A stretch of 25,013 nt of DNA from CAZNDN01 sp964571815 (GTDB lineage: Bacteria > Fibrobacterota > Chitinivibrionia > Chitinivibrionales > WJKA01), in the NCBI GenBank assembly GCA_964571815.1, contig CAZNDN010000055.1:1-25013 (forward strand), in the 5' to 3' direction. Position 1 is the stretch's first letter, and each line of letters starts with the position of its first letter. The notes beneath the pieces were generated by a model, which was not told the origin of the DNA, searched no databases, and saw nothing but the letters and a program-made list of their open reading frames with translations. The position numbers and the translations under genes were made by a program. Below are positions 15,283-23,187 of the stretch, piece after piece.

Positions 15283-15682
15283 CTCCGTTGCAGCGCGCGC
15301 ACTTCGATTCGCCCCTTTCCTGTGGGCACTGGCTATTGTTGTCGTCAGTTCGATTCCGGGCTCCGGTCTACCGGGGATGGTTTCGCTGTGGCATTGGGCC
15401 ACCCTCGCGCACTGGGCCGAGTATTGCGTGCTTGGTATGCTGGTGTTTCTGTACCTGCGCAATGTTCGCGGGATGGCGGGCGCGGTGACGTGGGGCGTTG
15501 CAGTGCCCGTGGGGCTTATCTTCGCCTGTCTTGATGAGTTACATCAGCGGTTGATCCCGGGCAGGATGTGTGCCTTGCAGGACGTGGGCGCCGACACGGT
15601 GGGATACCTCTGCGGACTGGCAATCGCCTTCGCAATCAAGAGAAACGGACGGAGAGCAGGTGATACGCCTCACGGTGGGTGA
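15194..15682 (+). CDS. VanZ-like small membrane protein
   Basis: 162 aa from ATG 15194, the only in-frame ATG; TTG codons at 15206 and 15233 are alternatives. All possible starts lie inside the end of prs, so the genes overlap by 50-89 bases. The recognisable protein begins near residue 36. Membrane segments are at about 39-56, 68-88, 97-114 and 130-147. The family pattern is HWAEYCVLGML (73-83) and LDELHQRLIPGR (113-124) followed by an Asp-Val-Gly-Ala segment, matching VanZ's DExxQ..PGR. VanZ gives low-level teicoplanin resistance in enterococci by an unknown route; in other bacteria the family is widespread and uncharacterised, so no resistance role is claimed. Its end overlaps rluD by 23 bases. 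Confidence 0.78.
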   Translation: MSSPLPNSWRRPLSSPIRANQSAGSTIATDSVAARALRFAPFLWALAIVVVSSIPGSGLPGMVSLWHWATLAHWAEYCVLGMLVFLYLRNVRGMAGAVTWGVAVPVGLIFACLDELHQRLIPGRMCALQDVGADTVGYLCGLAIAFAIKRNGRRAGDTPHGG

Positions 15683-16655
15683 AAGCGAGCGCGGCAGGCG
15701 TCTTGACCGGATTCTTCGCACGCGGCTTCCTCTCCGGAAACTGGGCGACATCTACGGCATGATCCGTCGGGGGGAGGTGCGGGTTGACGGCCGGAAACGG
15801 GCGGTGCGCTACCGTTTGCGGGAGGGGCAGGAACTGCGGATAGCTCTGGATCCCGCCGAGCTTGATGCCGGGAAGGGCCTGAAGCCTTGCGAAGTCGGAC
15901 GCCTGAGGAACACGGCCTTTTTCAGGGAAAACTTCAGACTGATATTCGAAGACGAGGTACTTCTGGTCTGTGACAAACCCACGGGTCTGGTCGTGCACCC
16001 GGGTACGGGGCACACCGACGGAGAGACGCTTCGGGACCTCGTCGCAAGCTACCTTTCGGACAAAGGTGCACGGGGTGGTGCAATCGCGCCGCTTCCGGTA
16101 CACCGTCTGGATCGCGACACTTCGGGTGTGATTCTCATTGCCAAGACACAGCCGGCCCTTCGGGCTCTGCACGATTCTTTTCGACGTCGGGCGGTGACAA
16201 AAGACTACCGGGCGGTGTGTCACGGTCGGCCGCAACCCGGGGAAGGGCGGATCGAGGTGCCGCTTGCAAAGCGTTTCGACGGGAACCGGGGCGCCAGGGT
16301 GCGGGTTGAGAAGGGCGGGGTGTACTCGCACAGTGCGTATCGGGTGCTGAGAAGCAACGGGAAGTGCTCGTTGCTCCACATTCGGCTTCACACGGGAAGG
16401 ACACATCAAATTCGCGTCCATCTGGCGCACAACGACTGGCCGGTTGTGGGTGATGCGCGATACGGTAACGGATCCCTTGATCGCGAACTTTTCTCGGGAG
16501 GCGCGCGGAGAAGGCTCTACCTTCATGCCCTGGAGCTGCGGGTGCCTCATCCGGTCACCGGAACCATCGTGCGTTTTTCCGCTCCCCTGCCCTCCGATTT
16601 CGAGAAGCTTCCCGGCCGGCATATTGATTCGCGCCGGAGCCGGCCGATCGCATGA
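15660..16655 (+). CDS. rluD: RluA-family 23S rRNA pseudouridine synthase (RluD-like)
   Basis: Isomerises specific uridines to pseudouridine in large-subunit rRNA. 331 aa from GTG 15660, with GGAG 5 bases upstream, starting within the vanZ-like gene. An S4 RNA-binding domain occupies about residues 12-60. The catalytic domain follows with DKPTGLVVHPG (105-115), HRLDRDTSG (148-156, catalytic Asp151), KDYRAV, and LHTGRTHQIRVHL, all diagnostic of the RluA/RluC/RluD family. The S4 domain and length favour RluD or RluC over RluA; the exact target uridines cannot be told from sequence alone. It is the last gene of the rel-prs run and is followed by a 151-bp gap with the next promoter. Confidence 0.9.
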   Translation: MIRLTVGESERGRRLDRILRTRLPLRKLGDIYGMIRRGEVRVDGRKRAVRYRLREGQELRIALDPAELDAGKGLKPCEVGRLRNTAFFRENFRLIFEDEVLLVCDKPTGLVVHPGTGHTDGETLRDLVASYLSDKGARGGAIAPLPVHRLDRDTSGVILIAKTQPALRALHDSFRRRAVTKDYRAVCHGRPQPGEGRIEVPLAKRFDGNRGARVRVEKGGVYSHSAYRVLRSNGKCSLLHIRLHTGRTHQIRVHLAHNDWPVVGDARYGNGSLDRELFSGGARRRLYLHALELRVPHPVTGTIVRFSAPLPSDFEKLPGRHIDSRRSRPIA

Positions 16656-16697
16656 GTCGGGCTGTTTGCTCCGCGGGGTCGGCAAAATCCGAAGAAT

Positions 16698-16726
16698 TTG
16701 CACACGGGCTATAGAGATGGTATTAT
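16698..16726 (+). promoter_or_regulatory. Probable promoter of the Ser/Thr kinase gene
   Basis: TTGCAC (16698-16703) and TATTAT (16721-16726) are 17 bases apart in the 151-bp gap after rluD; a second box TATACT overlaps at 16724-16729. The -10 is good and the -35 matches only in TTG. A start near 16733 gives a leader of about 74 bases that contains a short hairpin, GACCG / CGGTC, near 16737-16755. No ribosome site precedes the ATG at 16807. Confidence 0.55.
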
Positions 16727-16806
16727 ACTACTATCTGACCGCCTCGTCGACGGTCGATCCAGTGTAACTTGTCCGGTGTTGTAAAAACGCTTAAATTCCT
16801 GTTGCC

Positions 16807-19581
16807 ATGGCTCCCTCGTACCTGACTACATCGAAAAGAACGACGCTCAAGGGGAGTGTGAAGATTGAGAATATCCTCCCCAAAGTCGAGCGTACGTTTC
16901 TTCCGGTGGGATCGACCATCGGGAAATATCGGATTATCGAAGAAATAGACCGTGGAGGTATGGCGGTCGTATACAAGGCACTTCAACTGGATCTGGACCG
17001 TGAAGTTGCCCTGAAAGTTCTTCCCGCCAACATAACGATCAATCGGACGTTTGTCGATCGTTTTCTCTCCGAGGCCCATGCGGTTGCGAAGCTGAATCAC
17101 CGCAGTATCGTGAGCATTTACGAAGTGGGTATGGAGGACAATATTTACTTCCTGGCGATGGAGTACGTGCAGGGGAAGAATCTGTACTATTTCCTCAACA
17201 GCGACAAGCCGAAGCTGGTTGATGTTGTCGAGATCGTGGCCCGTCTGGCCGACGCGCTCGGGTATGCGCATCGAGAGAAGATCGTGCACCGGGATCTCAA
17301 ACTTAACAATGTCATCATGAAGGACCGTTTGGAGCCCGTGCTGATCGATTTCGGCCTGGCAAAAGCCCTGGAAAGCGAGGAAGGAGGAATTACGCAACCG
17401 GGTGAGATTATGGGTTCGCCGGCATACATGGCGCCCGAGCGGCTGATGGGTAAGCCCAGCGACGGTCGGAGCGACATCTGTTCGCTGGGGATCATGCTTT
17501 ACGAAATGCTTACCTTCAAGAACCCCTATCTTGATCCGCGCAGCATTCACCAGACAGCCATGAACGTTCTGGAATCGACGCCGATTCCCCCGCGGAACCT
17601 TGTTCCGTGGTTGCCCTCGGAGCTTGAAGCGGTCACCCTGAAGGCAATACACCGGGATCCTCTTCAGCGATACCAGACCATGGAGGAATTCCGGGAGGAT
17701 CTCGGAAGGTTTCAGCGCGGCGATCAAGTTCTCGCCAAGCCTCCCTCTCTTTTTTCCAAAGCGCGTCATTTTCTGAGGAAGAACTGGTCGTGGGCGGTAA
17801 TCGCGCTGTTGTTCACGTTCTTTTCGACACTGTTCGGCATTTCTCTGTACCGGCAGAGCCGTAAGGAACAGCCGCACTGGCAACTGGTGTTTCAGGAGGA
17901 GTTCGACGGGGGGGGGCCTGACATCCCGTGGACGACCGGGGATGATGGAGGGGTGATCGGGGGGGATTCCCGGTGGAAGGTGCGTGACGGCGCCCTGGTG
18001 TGCGAAGAAGGCGGCAGCGGCTGGGTTCGCCTGGAGAGACTGTTTACGAGAGATGTCAAGATAGAGTTTGATGTTCGCGCCGTAAATCCCGATTTCGGGG
18101 ACCTGGGCTTTTTCTTGTGGGGAATGTGTCCCGACAGCGCCTACCGGTTTCACATTCACCATCGCGGCACTTCCCGCAGCGGCATCTCATATCCGGGTTC
18201 TTCGTTGCTCTTCACCAGTATCAATCCCCTCACATTTCCGGTGTCCCGCAGCTATCACGTGGTTATCGAAAAACGACGCCACGGGGTTTCCTTCTCGCTC
18301 AACGGCATGACCATTGCCACGCTCCGGGATTTCTTTCCTCCTTTGGGGAGAAGGCACCAGCAGATCGGCTTTTTCACTCGATGGTGCGGCGCGTCGTTCG
18401 ACAACCTTCGGATCTACCGCCTCGCGGTTCCCCTCTTGTCGAGCCCGACGCTGGTTGCCGATCGGTTCTGGGAGCGGGGCGATTTCGAGGCGGCGCTTGA
18501 TGAGTATCGGGCGTTGCTGGTAGATTTTCCCAACACCGACATGATCCCGGACATTCTGTTGGGTATTGCCGACTGCCTGATCAGGAAGGGTCGGTACGGG
18601 GAAGTGGAGGATGCGCTGTGGCGCGTACGCGCCTCCGAATTCAGTAATGAAGAGCATGTGGCCCATGCTCGCTTTCTGCACGGAATACTCCAGCGCCGCG
18701 GGGGAAACCCCGACAGCGCCTTCTCTTCGTTTCTCACCGTTGCCCGAAAGCATCCGCGCAGCGAGATTGCGAGGGCGGCGGTTGTGACCATGATTTTGCA
18801 GGTGGCGGGACTGGTTGCCGATGGGAGGCCGGGGGGTGCGATTGAGAAAGCGGAAATCCTGGCCGCGGACCTCCACTCGTCGGAGTCGCTCGTCTGGCTT
18901 CTCCACAAGTATCTTATGGACCACTACCTTTCCCGGAAGGACTACGAGCGGGGACTGGAGTTGGGGAAGCGCTTTCTGAGAACGTTCGGCAAAAACGCGC
19001 GGGCCGCCTCACAACTGTATACTGATATGGGTATATGCTACCTGAATATGAAGCAGCAGAGGCAGGGAGTGGAAATGTTCAACCGCGGCATCGCCGCCAG
19101 TCTTTCCTCGGCGGGGGCGTGGGAGGCCTGGCTGATGCTGGGGGATGTGTACGAACATGACCTGCGGTTCGATGACGCGTATACCATCTACCGGAAGGTG
19201 TGGGAAGATTGCCCGAGGACGGCGCACTATGCGTGGACCGCGCGGACAAAAATGGGGGAGATTGCTTCCGCTGCCGGGGCGGATGTTTCTCCACGGGCCA
19301 TTTTTGAGGATGCGGCGGGGGCGATGCATCCCTTTCTCCTTCCACGGCTGATTGCCCTGTATTACACCGATCGCTGCACCGCGGAAGAATTACGGGAGAA
19401 GGGGGGGGTGTGCGGCTTGACCGAGGAGGATATGCTGTACATTGAGGCGCGCAAGGCCCTTCTCGGAGGCGAACACCGGACTGCCGCCGCACGGTTGCAC
19501 CGATTGAGGAGACTTCTGAAGAAAGGAAGCTGGCAGCGCTCGAAGGTTGAACGACTCCTGAAAAACCGGCGTCGATGGTGA
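16807..19581 (+). CDS. Transmembrane Hanks-type Ser/Thr kinase with extracytoplasmic LamG/DUF1080-like and TPR regions
   Basis: 924 aa. The kinase domain spans residues 41-303: IDRGGMAVVYKA (glycine loop), Lys70 in VALKVL, HRDLKLNN with Asp163 and Asn168, DFG at 181-183, and GSPAYMAPE at 203-211. All catalytic residues are present, so it should be active on Ser/Thr. One membrane segment (328-347) separates it from about 575 outside residues. The first part (about 358-537) resembles LamG/DUF1080 beta-sandwich folds (EEFDGG...W.VRDGALV....DVKIEFDVRA). The rest (about 545-900) is TPR-like helical repeats. This suggests a sensor that binds a ligand or envelope partner and signals inward. ATG 16807 lacks a ribosome site; no better in-frame start was found. 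The frame contains G runs of 9, 7 and 8 in the outside portion. Confidence 0.9.
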   Translation: MAPSYLTTSKRTTLKGSVKIENILPKVERTFLPVGSTIGKYRIIEEIDRGGMAVVYKALQLDLDREVALKVLPANITINRTFVDRFLSEAHAVAKLNHRSIVSIYEVGMEDNIYFLAMEYVQGKNLYYFLNSDKPKLVDVVEIVARLADALGYAHREKIVHRDLKLNNVIMKDRLEPVLIDFGLAKALESEEGGITQPGEIMGSPAYMAPERLMGKPSDGRSDICSLGIMLYEMLTFKNPYLDPRSIHQTAMNVLESTPIPPRNLVPWLPSELEAVTLKAIHRDPLQRYQTMEEFREDLGRFQRGDQVLAKPPSLFSKARHFLRKNWSWAVIALLFTFFSTLFGISLYRQSRKEQPHWQLVFQEEFDGGGPDIPWTTGDDGGVIGGDSRWKVRDGALVCEEGGSGWVRLERLFTRDVKIEFDVRAVNPDFGDLGFFLWGMCPDSAYRFHIHHRGTSRSGISYPGSSLLFTSINPLTFPVSRSYHVVIEKRRHGVSFSLNGMTIATLRDFFPPLGRRHQQIGFFTRWCGASFDNLRIYRLAVPLLSSPTLVADRFWERGDFEAALDEYRALLVDFPNTDMIPDILLGIADCLIRKGRYGEVEDALWRVRASEFSNEEHVAHARFLHGILQRRGGNPDSAFSSFLTVARKHPRSEIARAAVVTMILQVAGLVADGRPGGAIEKAEILAADLHSSESLVWLLHKYLMDHYLSRKDYERGLELGKRFLRTFGKNARAASQLYTDMGICYLNMKQQRQGVEMFNRGIAASLSSAGAWEAWLMLGDVYEHDLRFDDAYTIYRKVWEDCPRTAHYAWTARTKMGEIASAAGADVSPRAIFEDAAGAMHPFLLPRLIALYYTDRCTAEELREKGGVCGLTEEDMLYIEARKALLGGEHRTAAARLHRLRRLLKKGSWQRSKVERLLKNRRRW
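17908..17916 (+). repeat. Nine-G homopolymer tract inside the kinase gene
   Basis: Nine consecutive G encode three glycines just after the membrane segment and at the start of the LamG-like region. Seven G follow at 17959-17965 and eight at 19401-19408 in the same gene. A one-base slip at 17908-17916 would leave the kinase and membrane segment intact but destroy the external half. Confidence 0.75.
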
Positions 19582-19597
19582 CGTGTGGGGAGGCCGG

Positions 19598-19870
19598 CTA
19601 TCTGAAAGCTATCTGCATACCGAACAACAACAGCAGTGCAAGAACGATGACTCCCGCGGCGATACGAATCGCGGTTTCCACAGCGGCGGGTATCTTTTGG
19701 GCCTTACTCTCGGGGGGGAGCCCTTGATGTCCCGGGGGAGACCCTGCCTCATCGCCCGGCCGAGCCCTCTCGCCGTCGGGCGGGCCGCCGCCTCCCGGGT
19801 CCATTATCTCCCGGAGTCCTTCTTCGAAATAGTTGTCGTTGTCTCGGCCCATTGTCTCCAGAATATACAC
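19598..19870 (-). CDS. Small C-terminally anchored membrane protein, unknown function
   Basis: 90 aa from GTG 19870, or 84 aa from ATG 19852, which has GGAG close upstream. The N-terminus is charged (GRDNDNYFEEGLREIMDP), followed by a Gly/Pro/Glu-rich linker of about 35 residues and a single strongly hydrophobic helix near the C-terminus (AAGVIVLALLLLFGMQIAF), ending two residues later with Arg. This polar head, linker and tail-anchor layout is typical of real small membrane proteins and unlike the translation of a random frame. It fills a gap between two plus-strand genes and converges on the kinase gene, 16 bp between stops. No family is recognised. It could be a chance ORF. Confidence 0.5.
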   Translation of the reverse strand: MYILETMGRDNDNYFEEGLREIMDPGGGGPPDGERARPGDEAGSPPGHQGLPPESKAQKIPAAVETAIRIAAGVIVLALLLLFGMQIAFR

Positions 19871-19927
19871 CAGTGCCCGGACCCGGGGTTACCAACCGGT
19901 TTCCGCCGCGGGTGCCCGAGATTTCAT

Positions 19928-19960
19928 GGGGTTGACCCGCAACCCCGCCGACGTTATTTT
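19928..19960 (+). promoter_or_regulatory. Promoter with overlapping palindrome (candidate operator) for the PHP-manC-lpxB run
   Basis: TTGACC (19932-19937) and TATTTT (19955-19960) are 17 bases apart, with a start expected near 19967, about 40 bases before the ATG at 20007. The perfect inverted repeat GGGGTTG-N5-CAACCCC (19928-19946) covers the -35 and part of the spacer, a position where a bound repressor would block RNA polymerase. A weaker related dyad, GGTT-ACC-AACC, lies at 19887-19897. Confidence 0.6.
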
Positions 19961-20006
19961 ACATGTTTCTCTTCCTCGCTCATCACCAACCAGAGATAGA
20001 AAGCGG

Positions 20007-20855
20007 ATGCCTCGACTTGCGAGTAAGGAACGGCGAAATGTAGACCTGCACATCCACACGAGTTTCTCCGACGGCACCTGTTCGGTTCGGGAGGTGGTCG
20101 ACATGGCGGCGGGAAAGTCCCTTGCGGCCATTGCCGTGACCGATCATGATTGTATCGATGCCTATCCTGAGGTGGAGAGACTGGGGAAGGAGGCAGGTAT
20201 GGAGGTGATTCCCGGACTGGAATTGTCCTCCGAGATACAGGGCGCGGACATTCACATCCTCGGCTATTACATCGATATTCACAACGCAGCCCTTCAGGCG
20301 AAGCTGCGGGAGATGAAGAAGGCCCGCTACGAACGGGCCAGGAAAATCGTGCGCAACCTCAACGGGCAGGGAATCGACCTTCGATTCGATACCGTGTTGA
20401 AAACAGCCGGAAAAGGGGCAATCGGCCGTCCTCATATTGCCGCCGCGATGCTGAAAGAGGAGTTGATCGACTATTTTCGCGAAGCTTTTGATAAGCATAT
20501 CGGGTACGATTCTCCCGCCTATGTCGAGAAGCTTACACTCAGTCCCCGGCAGGTGTTCGATCTTATACGTGAGGCGGGAGGCATGCCGGTCCTGGCGCAT
20601 CCCGGGGCCACGGGAGTGGATGAGCGCATTCCGGAATTCATCGAAAGCGGTCTCATGGGGATTGAAGTGTATCATCCGGACCACAGCGGCGCGCAGCAGC
20701 GGCGCTACCTTCAGTTGTGCAAGACATACAATCTTGCCTGCACCGGCGGGTCCGATTTCCACAGCGTTACGCACTACCGGTCGGAGATCGGCAATCCGGC
20801 CGTACCATACCGTACGGTGAAGAGCCTTCGGGAAAAGCGGGAGACACCGGCCTGA
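20007..20855 (+). CDS. PHP-domain phosphoesterase (YciV/TrpH/RNase AM-like)
   Basis: 282 aa from ATG 20007, preceded by a purine-rich AGATAGAAAG; the frame is open upstream to 19833 but that part overlaps the promoter and is not coding-like. PHP metal-binding motifs are complete: DLHIHTSFSDGT (13-24, His15, His17, Asp22), TDHD (45-48), PGLELSSE (69-76), DIHILGYYID (81-90), GRPHIA, AHPG and GGSDFHS near the end. This matches the YciV/TrpH group, which in Enterobacteria removes 3'-phosphate from nucleoside 3',5'-bisphosphates and trims rRNA 5' ends. The same reaction is likely but unproved here. It is not a DNA polymerase subunit, being a stand-alone PHP. It is followed by manC after 22 bp, probably in one transcript. 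Confidence 0.87.
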   Translation: MPRLASKERRNVDLHIHTSFSDGTCSVREVVDMAAGKSLAAIAVTDHDCIDAYPEVERLGKEAGMEVIPGLELSSEIQGADIHILGYYIDIHNAALQAKLREMKKARYERARKIVRNLNGQGIDLRFDTVLKTAGKGAIGRPHIAAAMLKEELIDYFREAFDKHIGYDSPAYVEKLTLSPRQVFDLIREAGGMPVLAHPGATGVDERIPEFIESGLMGIEVYHPDHSGAQQRRYLQLCKTYNLACTGGSDFHSVTHYRSEIGNPAVPYRTVKSLREKRETPA

Positions 20856-20877
20856 GAGCCGGAGAGGGAGGGTGTCA

Positions 20878-21963
20878 ATGCAGAGTGTCCCGGTGATCCT
20901 TGCCGGCGGGATAGGCGAACGGTTCTGGCCGCTCAGCCGCTCGCGCACGCCAAAGCAACTGTTGTCGATTACCGGGAAGCGCTCGATGCTGGAGCAGACG
21001 CTGGATCGGGTTGTTTCCTTCGCCGGCAGGAACGTCGAACCCGTGGTGGTGACGGGCAAGAGTATGGCGCCCGCGATTCGAAGGGCCTGCCGGAGAGTCC
21101 GGCCGGTCAAAGTGATAGCCGAGCCGGTGGGCAAGAATACCGCGCCCGCGGTGGCGATTGCGGCCGCCTGGATCATGAAGCAGTACGGCGATGGTGTCAT
21201 GGTGGTGTTGTCGGCGGACCATCAGATCGGGCCGAAGAAGGCGTTCGGGGAAGCGGTGAAATGCGCGGTGAGACATGCCCGGGAAACCGACTCACTCATG
21301 GTGTTCGGCATACCGCCCGACAGGGTGGAAACCGGTTACGGCTACATTGAACTGGGGTATCTTGAGGGAGGAACCGATTCGGTCGGGATCTACGAAGTAT
21401 TACGATTTGTAGAAAAGCCGGACTACATGACCGCCGTGGGATATCTGGACGCGGGACGCTACCACTGGAACAGCGGCATGTTTGCGTGGAAAGCGTCCGT
21501 GATTCTGGAGGAGTTCGGGCGTCACATGCCCCGGTTGTACGGCGAACTCGAGCGTGCTCGGCGAGCAGGACTGACCGTCAAAGCGATTGATCGGTTCTAC
21601 CTCAATTGCGGGAAGGAATCGATCGATTACGGGATCATGGAGCGATCGAAGCGTGTGGCTGCCGTGGTCGGCAAGTTCTCGTGGGACGATGTCGGGTCGT
21701 GGGAGGCGATGACGCGCCTGGGACATCCCAACGCTATAGGAACCGTCCAACGGGGAGACCGGATATACGAGAAGGCGTGTCGCGATGCCGTTATCGTCAA
21801 CGGTTCTTCTCGCTCTACGGTCGCGGTGATCGACGTCGATAACGTTGCCGTGGTGGTGACCGATGACGCGGTTCTCGCGATTTCTCGCGACCGGCTTCCC
21901 GAAATCAAACGCTACCTTTCCGAGATGAAAAAACGCGGGGACCTCCCTGCTTCTCTTTTCTGA
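20878..21963 (+). CDS. manC: Mannose-1-phosphate guanylyltransferase (GDP-mannose pyrophosphorylase)
   Basis: Makes GDP-mannose from GTP and mannose 1-phosphate for surface polysaccharide or LPS. 361 aa from ATG 20878, with AGGGAGG 6 bases upstream; a GTG two codons earlier is less well placed. LAGGIGERFWPLSRSRTPKQ (residues 8-27) is the nucleotide-binding signature, EPVGKNTAPA binds the substrate phosphate region, and FVEKPD, WNSGMF and SWDDVGSW are family blocks. It lacks the C-terminal phosphomannose isomerase domain of the roughly 470-residue bifunctional enzymes, so it is the monofunctional type. It sits between the PHP gene and lpxB on one strand. Confidence 0.93.
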   Translation: MQSVPVILAGGIGERFWPLSRSRTPKQLLSITGKRSMLEQTLDRVVSFAGRNVEPVVVTGKSMAPAIRRACRRVRPVKVIAEPVGKNTAPAVAIAAAWIMKQYGDGVMVVLSADHQIGPKKAFGEAVKCAVRHARETDSLMVFGIPPDRVETGYGYIELGYLEGGTDSVGIYEVLRFVEKPDYMTAVGYLDAGRYHWNSGMFAWKASVILEEFGRHMPRLYGELERARRAGLTVKAIDRFYLNCGKESIDYGIMERSKRVAAVVGKFSWDDVGSWEAMTRLGHPNAIGTVQRGDRIYEKACRDAVIVNGSSRSTVAVIDVDNVAVVVTDDAVLAISRDRLPEIKRYLSEMKKRGDLPASLF

Positions 21964-21965
21964 AT

Positions 21966-21981
21966 CCGCGGCGGACCGCGG
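21966..21981 (+). other. Perfect hairpin between manC and lpxB
   Basis: CCGCGG (21966-21971), loop CGGA, CCGCGG (21976-21981) begins two bases after the manC stop and ends 12 bases before the lpxB ATG. With no U-run it is not an ordinary terminator. It may affect message stability or lpxB translation, as lpxB has only a weak ribosome site. Confidence 0.45.
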
Positions 21982-21993
21982 GCGGGAATTGGC

Positions 21994-23187
21994 ATGCCAT
22001 CGGAGTTGCTCATGTGTGTTGCCGGCGATCCTTCCGGCGATCTGCACGCTTCGCGTGTGCTTCGCCGTCTCCGCTCGTCCCGGCCCGGCATCGACGTTTT
22101 CGGAATCGGTGGTCCGCACATGCAGGGCCAGGGGCTGAATGCCCTGCTGCCGTTCGGAGAGTTCAACAGGATGGGCTTTGCCGAGGTGCTTGCCCACCTT
22201 CCATTTTTTCTGCGAGCGAAATCTCTGCTTGTTGCCCGGATGAGGGAGCGAAGGCCGGGGGTGCTGCTGTGCGTGGATTACCCCGGATTGAACATTCCTC
22301 TCATGAAAGCCGCGCGGCGTCTGGGTATTGCGGTGGTGTGGTATATCGCTCCGCAGGTGTGGGCGTGGAAGCGGAGGCGGGCCGAAGTGCTCGGACGAAA
22401 TGCGTCGCTGATCGCTGCGGTATTTCCCTTCGAAGTCGAGCTTTTCAAGCCGTATCCGGCGCCGGTGGCATTTGTCGGACATCCCCTGGTGGAAAGCCTT
22501 GCCGAGAAGGGAATCGTTGCGGATCCCCGGCGGAGGGTGGAACAGGTGAGGAGGCGCCGGCCGCGGGTGGCGGTACTTCCCGGGAGTCGCGAGCAGGAGG
22601 TGGCTCACCTGCTCGGCCCCATGCTCGATGCCTGCGGGAAGCTCCGGGTGGAGTACCCCGACATGACGGTGCGGGTCTCGAAGCTGCCACATATCCACAG
22701 CAGTCATTACGAGAGTGCGGCAACGGCCGCGACCGCGGTTGAGTGGTTTGCGGGTTCTCTCGATGAACTCCTTGCGGAATCCGATCTGGCTTTCGTTACG
22801 TCGGGTACGGCAACCCTGCAGACGGCGCTGGCCGGAGTACTTCCGGTGATCGCCTACAAGACGTCTCCGCTTACCTACGGGGTTCTTCGACGGCTCGTGA
22901 AGGTCCCGTGGATCGGACTTCCCAATATCGTTGCCGGAGAGAAGATTGTTCCGGAGTGCATTCAGGGCGAGGTGACGGGGGAGGCACTTGCCGACGCGAT
23001 GCTTCCGTTTCTCCGGTCGGAGCAGCTTTTCCTGAATGCTTTGGAGAGGCTTGCGCGCCTGCGAGAGAAGCTGGGCACGTCGAAACCATCGGAGAAGGTT
23101 GCCGCGGGAATCGGGGGGATGCTTGATTCGGGCGGGGGTGGGCGTGGAGAGTTACGAGAGCGGGGTGGAGAAGGAGTGCACCAATGA
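21994..23187 (+). CDS. lpxB: Lipid-A-disaccharide synthase
   Basis: Joins UDP-diacylglucosamine and lipid X to give the lipid A disaccharide at the inner membrane; its presence marks an LPS-making outer membrane. 397 aa, family-like length with a loose Gly/Glu-rich tail. Recognised blocks: AGDPSGDLHAS (10-20), FGIGGPHM, MGFAEVL, CVDYPGLNIP with Asp95, WYIAPQVWAWKRRR, FVGHPL, LPGSREQEV (195-203, Arg199), TSGTATL and AYKTSPLTY. Asp95 and Arg199 correspond to the E. coli Asp98 and Arg201 region. The usual GEASGD motif reads GDPSGD, so the conserved Glu is Asp, and SGTATLE reads SGTATLQ; both are conservative but unusual. ATG 21994 has a weak ribosome site. The stop overlaps the next gene's start by four bases (ATGA). 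Confidence 0.93.
   Translation: MPSELLMCVAGDPSGDLHASRVLRRLRSSRPGIDVFGIGGPHMQGQGLNALLPFGEFNRMGFAEVLAHLPFFLRAKSLLVARMRERRPGVLLCVDYPGLNIPLMKAARRLGIAVVWYIAPQVWAWKRRRAEVLGRNASLIAAVFPFEVELFKPYPAPVAFVGHPLVESLAEKGIVADPRRRVEQVRRRRPRVAVLPGSREQEVAHLLGPMLDACGKLRVEYPDMTVRVSKLPHIHSSHYESAATAATAVEWFAGSLDELLAESDLAFVTSGTATLQTALAGVLPVIAYKTSPLTYGVLRRLVKVPWIGLPNIVAGEKIVPECIQGEVTGEALADAMLPFLRSEQLFLNALERLARLREKLGTSKPSEKVAAGIGGMLDSGGGGRGELRERGGEGVHQ

Noticed and set aside
16723..18162. 479-codon open frame on the minus strand
   Set aside because: It is antisense to the Hanks kinase, whose catalytic motifs are all present on the plus strand; no domain or ribosome site supports the minus frame.
19583..19999. 138-codon plus-strand frame between the kinase and PHP genes
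   Set aside because: It runs through the promoter and palindrome, lacks a domain pattern, and the opposite-strand small membrane ORF is more protein-like.
19833..20006. Upstream extension of the PHP gene to an ATG at 19833
   Set aside because: The extra 58 residues are unlike the family, and the stretch contains the promoter; family length fits the ATG at 20007.
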